Of a stretch of DNA of 64,000 bases, positions 62,758-64,000 are shown in pieces. Origin of the DNA: Candidatus Gastranaerophilales bacterium. GTDB taxonomy: Bacteria; Cyanobacteriota; Vampirovibrionia; Gastranaerophilales; Gastranaerophilaceae. Made by a program: the position numbers and the translations under genes. Below the pieces are notes generated by a model. It was not told the origin of the DNA. It was given only the letters and a program-made list of their open reading frames with translations, and ran no database searches. The stretch covers positions 1-64,000 of the forward strand of contig CALUUJ010000006.1 of the NCBI GenBank assembly GCA_944323935.1. The letters run 5' to 3'. Every line of letters starts with the position of its first letter. Position 1 is the stretch's first letter.

Positions 62758-63722
62758 TTGTTTTATATGAGTTTGCCTATTCTAGCAATAGTAGTACCTT
62801 GTCTGAATGAGGAAGAATGCATTGCATCAACCATTCTAAGGCTTCTTGAAATACTTTTTGATTTAGAATCTAAAGGAGAAATAGATAAGGAAAGTTTTGT
62901 ATTTTTTGTTAATGATGGAAGTTCTGATTCTACATGGAATATAATAGAAAAATATAATAAGGAAACAAACGGGAAAATAAAAGGAATAAGTTTTAGTCGT
63001 AATTTCGGAAATCAAAAAGCTATATTGGCTGGATTGTTTGAAGCTTCAAGTTATAATGCAGATTGTTTTATTTCTATAGATGCAGATTTGCAGCAAGATG
63101 AAACCAAAATATCAGAGTTTGTAAAAAAGTATAAAAAAGGTTCTCAAATTGTTGCTGGAATAAGAAATGATAGGAACGCAGATGGTATCTTTAAAAAATA
63201 TACAGCATTGACATTTTATAAAATAATGAATTTACTTGGCGTAAAAATAAAAGTAAATCATTCTGATTATAGGCTTGTAAGTAAACAAGTAGTCGACGCA
63301 TTAAAAAAGTTTCCTGAAACTAATCTTTTTTTACGAGGAATTTTTAATGATTTGGGATTTAACAAAGATTATGTTTATTTTGATGTAAAGGCAAGGAAAG
63401 CCGGCAAAACTAAATTTACGCCAATGTCACTGCTGTCACTGGCAATTAGCGGAATTACATCTTTTAGTATTGTTCCTTTGCGAATAGTTACCTTTATAGG
63501 ATTTGTGATGTCTTTTGGAAGTTTTATATTGGGTATTAGTGCTTTTATAGACAAGTTAATAAGACATAATGCAGTTCTGGCTGGGCAACTATAGTTGTTG
63601 CAATAGGTTTTATAAGCGGAGTTCAGATATTATGCATGGGAATAATAGCAGAATATCTCGGACAATTATTTCAAGAGGTCAAAGCAAGACCTAGGTATAT
63701 AATAGAAAAAAAAGTTAGCTAA
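62758..63722 (+). pseudogene. GtrB-like family 2 glycosyltransferase, frameshifted near the C-terminus
   Basis: Transfers a sugar from a nucleotide donor to undecaprenyl phosphate. GT2 domain: VVPCLNEEECI, FVNDGSSDSTW, GISFSRNFGNQKAILAG, ISIDADLQQD, SDYRLVSKQV. Two C-terminal membrane helices follow. The first frame ends at 63594 after NAVLAGQL; the expected rest (WATIVVAIGFISGVQILCMG, then EYLGQLFQEVKARPRYI) continues in another frame from 63582 to TAA 63720-63722. A CTGG tandem pair lies at the junction; a third CTGG unit would restore AGWAT. The product as read lacks the second helix. Sequence error, true mutation or phase variation are all possible. Confidence 0.75.
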
Positions 63723-63873
63723 TATTATTTTCCTCTTCAATCCAAACATAAGTTTTTGGTAATATTGATGCAAAAGGATTATTTATGTCTTTGTGGTTGA
63801 TTGGATTGGATATAAAAGAATTAATATTATTTATTTTTTGCATTATATTATAAAAGTAATTACATATATTCAT
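63715..63873 (-). CDS. Possible small hypothetical protein
   Basis: A 52-codon ORF from ATG 63873, beginning MNICNYFYNIMQKINN and ending TYVWIEEENNIS, TAA at 63715. GGAA lies 6 bases upstream of the start. Not recognised; it overlaps the tail of the glycosyltransferase frame by a few bases. It could be spurious or a gene remnant. Confidence 0.3.
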   Translation of the reverse strand: MNICNYFYNIMQKINNINSFISNPINHKDINNPFASILPKTYVWIEEENNIS

Positions 63874-63945
63874 ATTTTGATTCCAACTATTTCTTTTTAA
63901 TTATAGTTTGTTGTTCAAAAAAAAATAATCTACAAAATATTAATC

Positions 63946-64000
63946 TTGTACTGAAATATAGTACTATTGTATAATATGCGTATGAATAAAAAAATATTAA
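63946..64000 (+). promoter_or_regulatory. Promoter at the right edge, with a possible gene start at 63982
   Basis: TTGTAC (63946-63951), 18 bases, TATAAT (63970-63975). GTACT/AGTAC (from 63948) forms a small inverted repeat in the spacer. ATG at 63982 opens MNKKIL up to the window end, but it coincides with the predicted transcription start; the real start may lie outside. Confidence 0.35.

Overview
The window is a very AT-rich bacterial chromosome segment with about 59 closely packed genes on both strands. Its content suggests an obligately fermentative, anaerobic bacterium: a bifunctional AdhE, a Rex redox repressor, a two-[FeFe]-hydrogenase gene set, no respiratory complexes, and many iron-sulfur proteins. 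Signal-peptide proteins with three S-layer-homology (SLH) repeats, a beta-type glycyl-tRNA synthetase subunit, Tat genes and a lineage-specific set of unnamed exported or repeat proteins fit the non-photosynthetic relatives of cyanobacteria (Melainabacteria/Vampirovibrionia, Gastranaerophilales type). That placement is inferred from gene content only; a low-GC Firmicute is the main alternative.

Region by region. 1-2.7 kb: the end of a radical SAM gene, a candidate small RNA with its own promoter and terminator, purA, and tRNA-Lys(UUU). 2.7-6.8 kb: sulfur and methyl-cycle metabolism, with luxS-mtnN on the plus strand and mnmA-bioB-cysK on the minus strand. 6.9-9.5 kb: histidine genes, including a HisA-HisI-HisE triple fusion followed by hisD. 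9.5-12.2 kb: small unnamed genes, a DUF4145-like membrane protein and a rhodanese-fold protein. 12.3-22.1 kb: one operon for the whole de novo UMP pathway (pyrK-pyrD-pyrE-pyrB-pyrC-pyrF/carA fusion-carB), with an operator-like palindrome and a candidate attenuator in front. 22.1-27 kb: an NSS-family transporter, a membrane protein and a divergent GH77 enzyme.

27-35.4 kb is the fermentation block: adhE, rex, then a tight run of a 2Fe-2S protein, a PAS-linked hydrogenase-like sensor, a SpoIIE-type phosphatase, another 2Fe-2S protein and a catalytic [FeFe]-hydrogenase. It resembles the hfs-type hydrogenase loci of thermophilic clostridia. 35.5-48.1 kb holds exported and repeat proteins (a proline-rich tandem-repeat protein, two paralogous SLH proteins, TPR and HEAT proteins), rpsU, glyS and tRNA-Lys(CUU), tRNA-Leu(UAG) and tRNA-Asp(GUC).

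48.2-54.8 kb is the most unusual part. A single minus-strand run encodes a Tat-exported iron-sulfur aldo/keto reductase lipoprotein, a membrane polyferredoxin, TatA, TatC, LarB, a LarC lacking its C-terminal domain, a NikMN-type nickel transport protein and LarE. The run therefore joins nickel-pincer cofactor synthesis to Tat export and an envelope redox pair. 54.8-64 kb holds a peroxiredoxin, a C-terminal processing protease, a CoA-disulfide-reductase-like flavoprotein with a TM1266-like small protein, Hsp20, unnamed genes, a large repeat protein, a ChbG-like deacetylase and a frameshifted GtrB-like glycosyltransferase.

Two genes (the TPR protein at 41.8 kb and the glycosyltransferase at 63.6 kb) carry apparent frame disruptions. 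Nearly all stops are TAA or TAG; I found one TGA. No CRISPR array, insertion sequence or prophage was seen.
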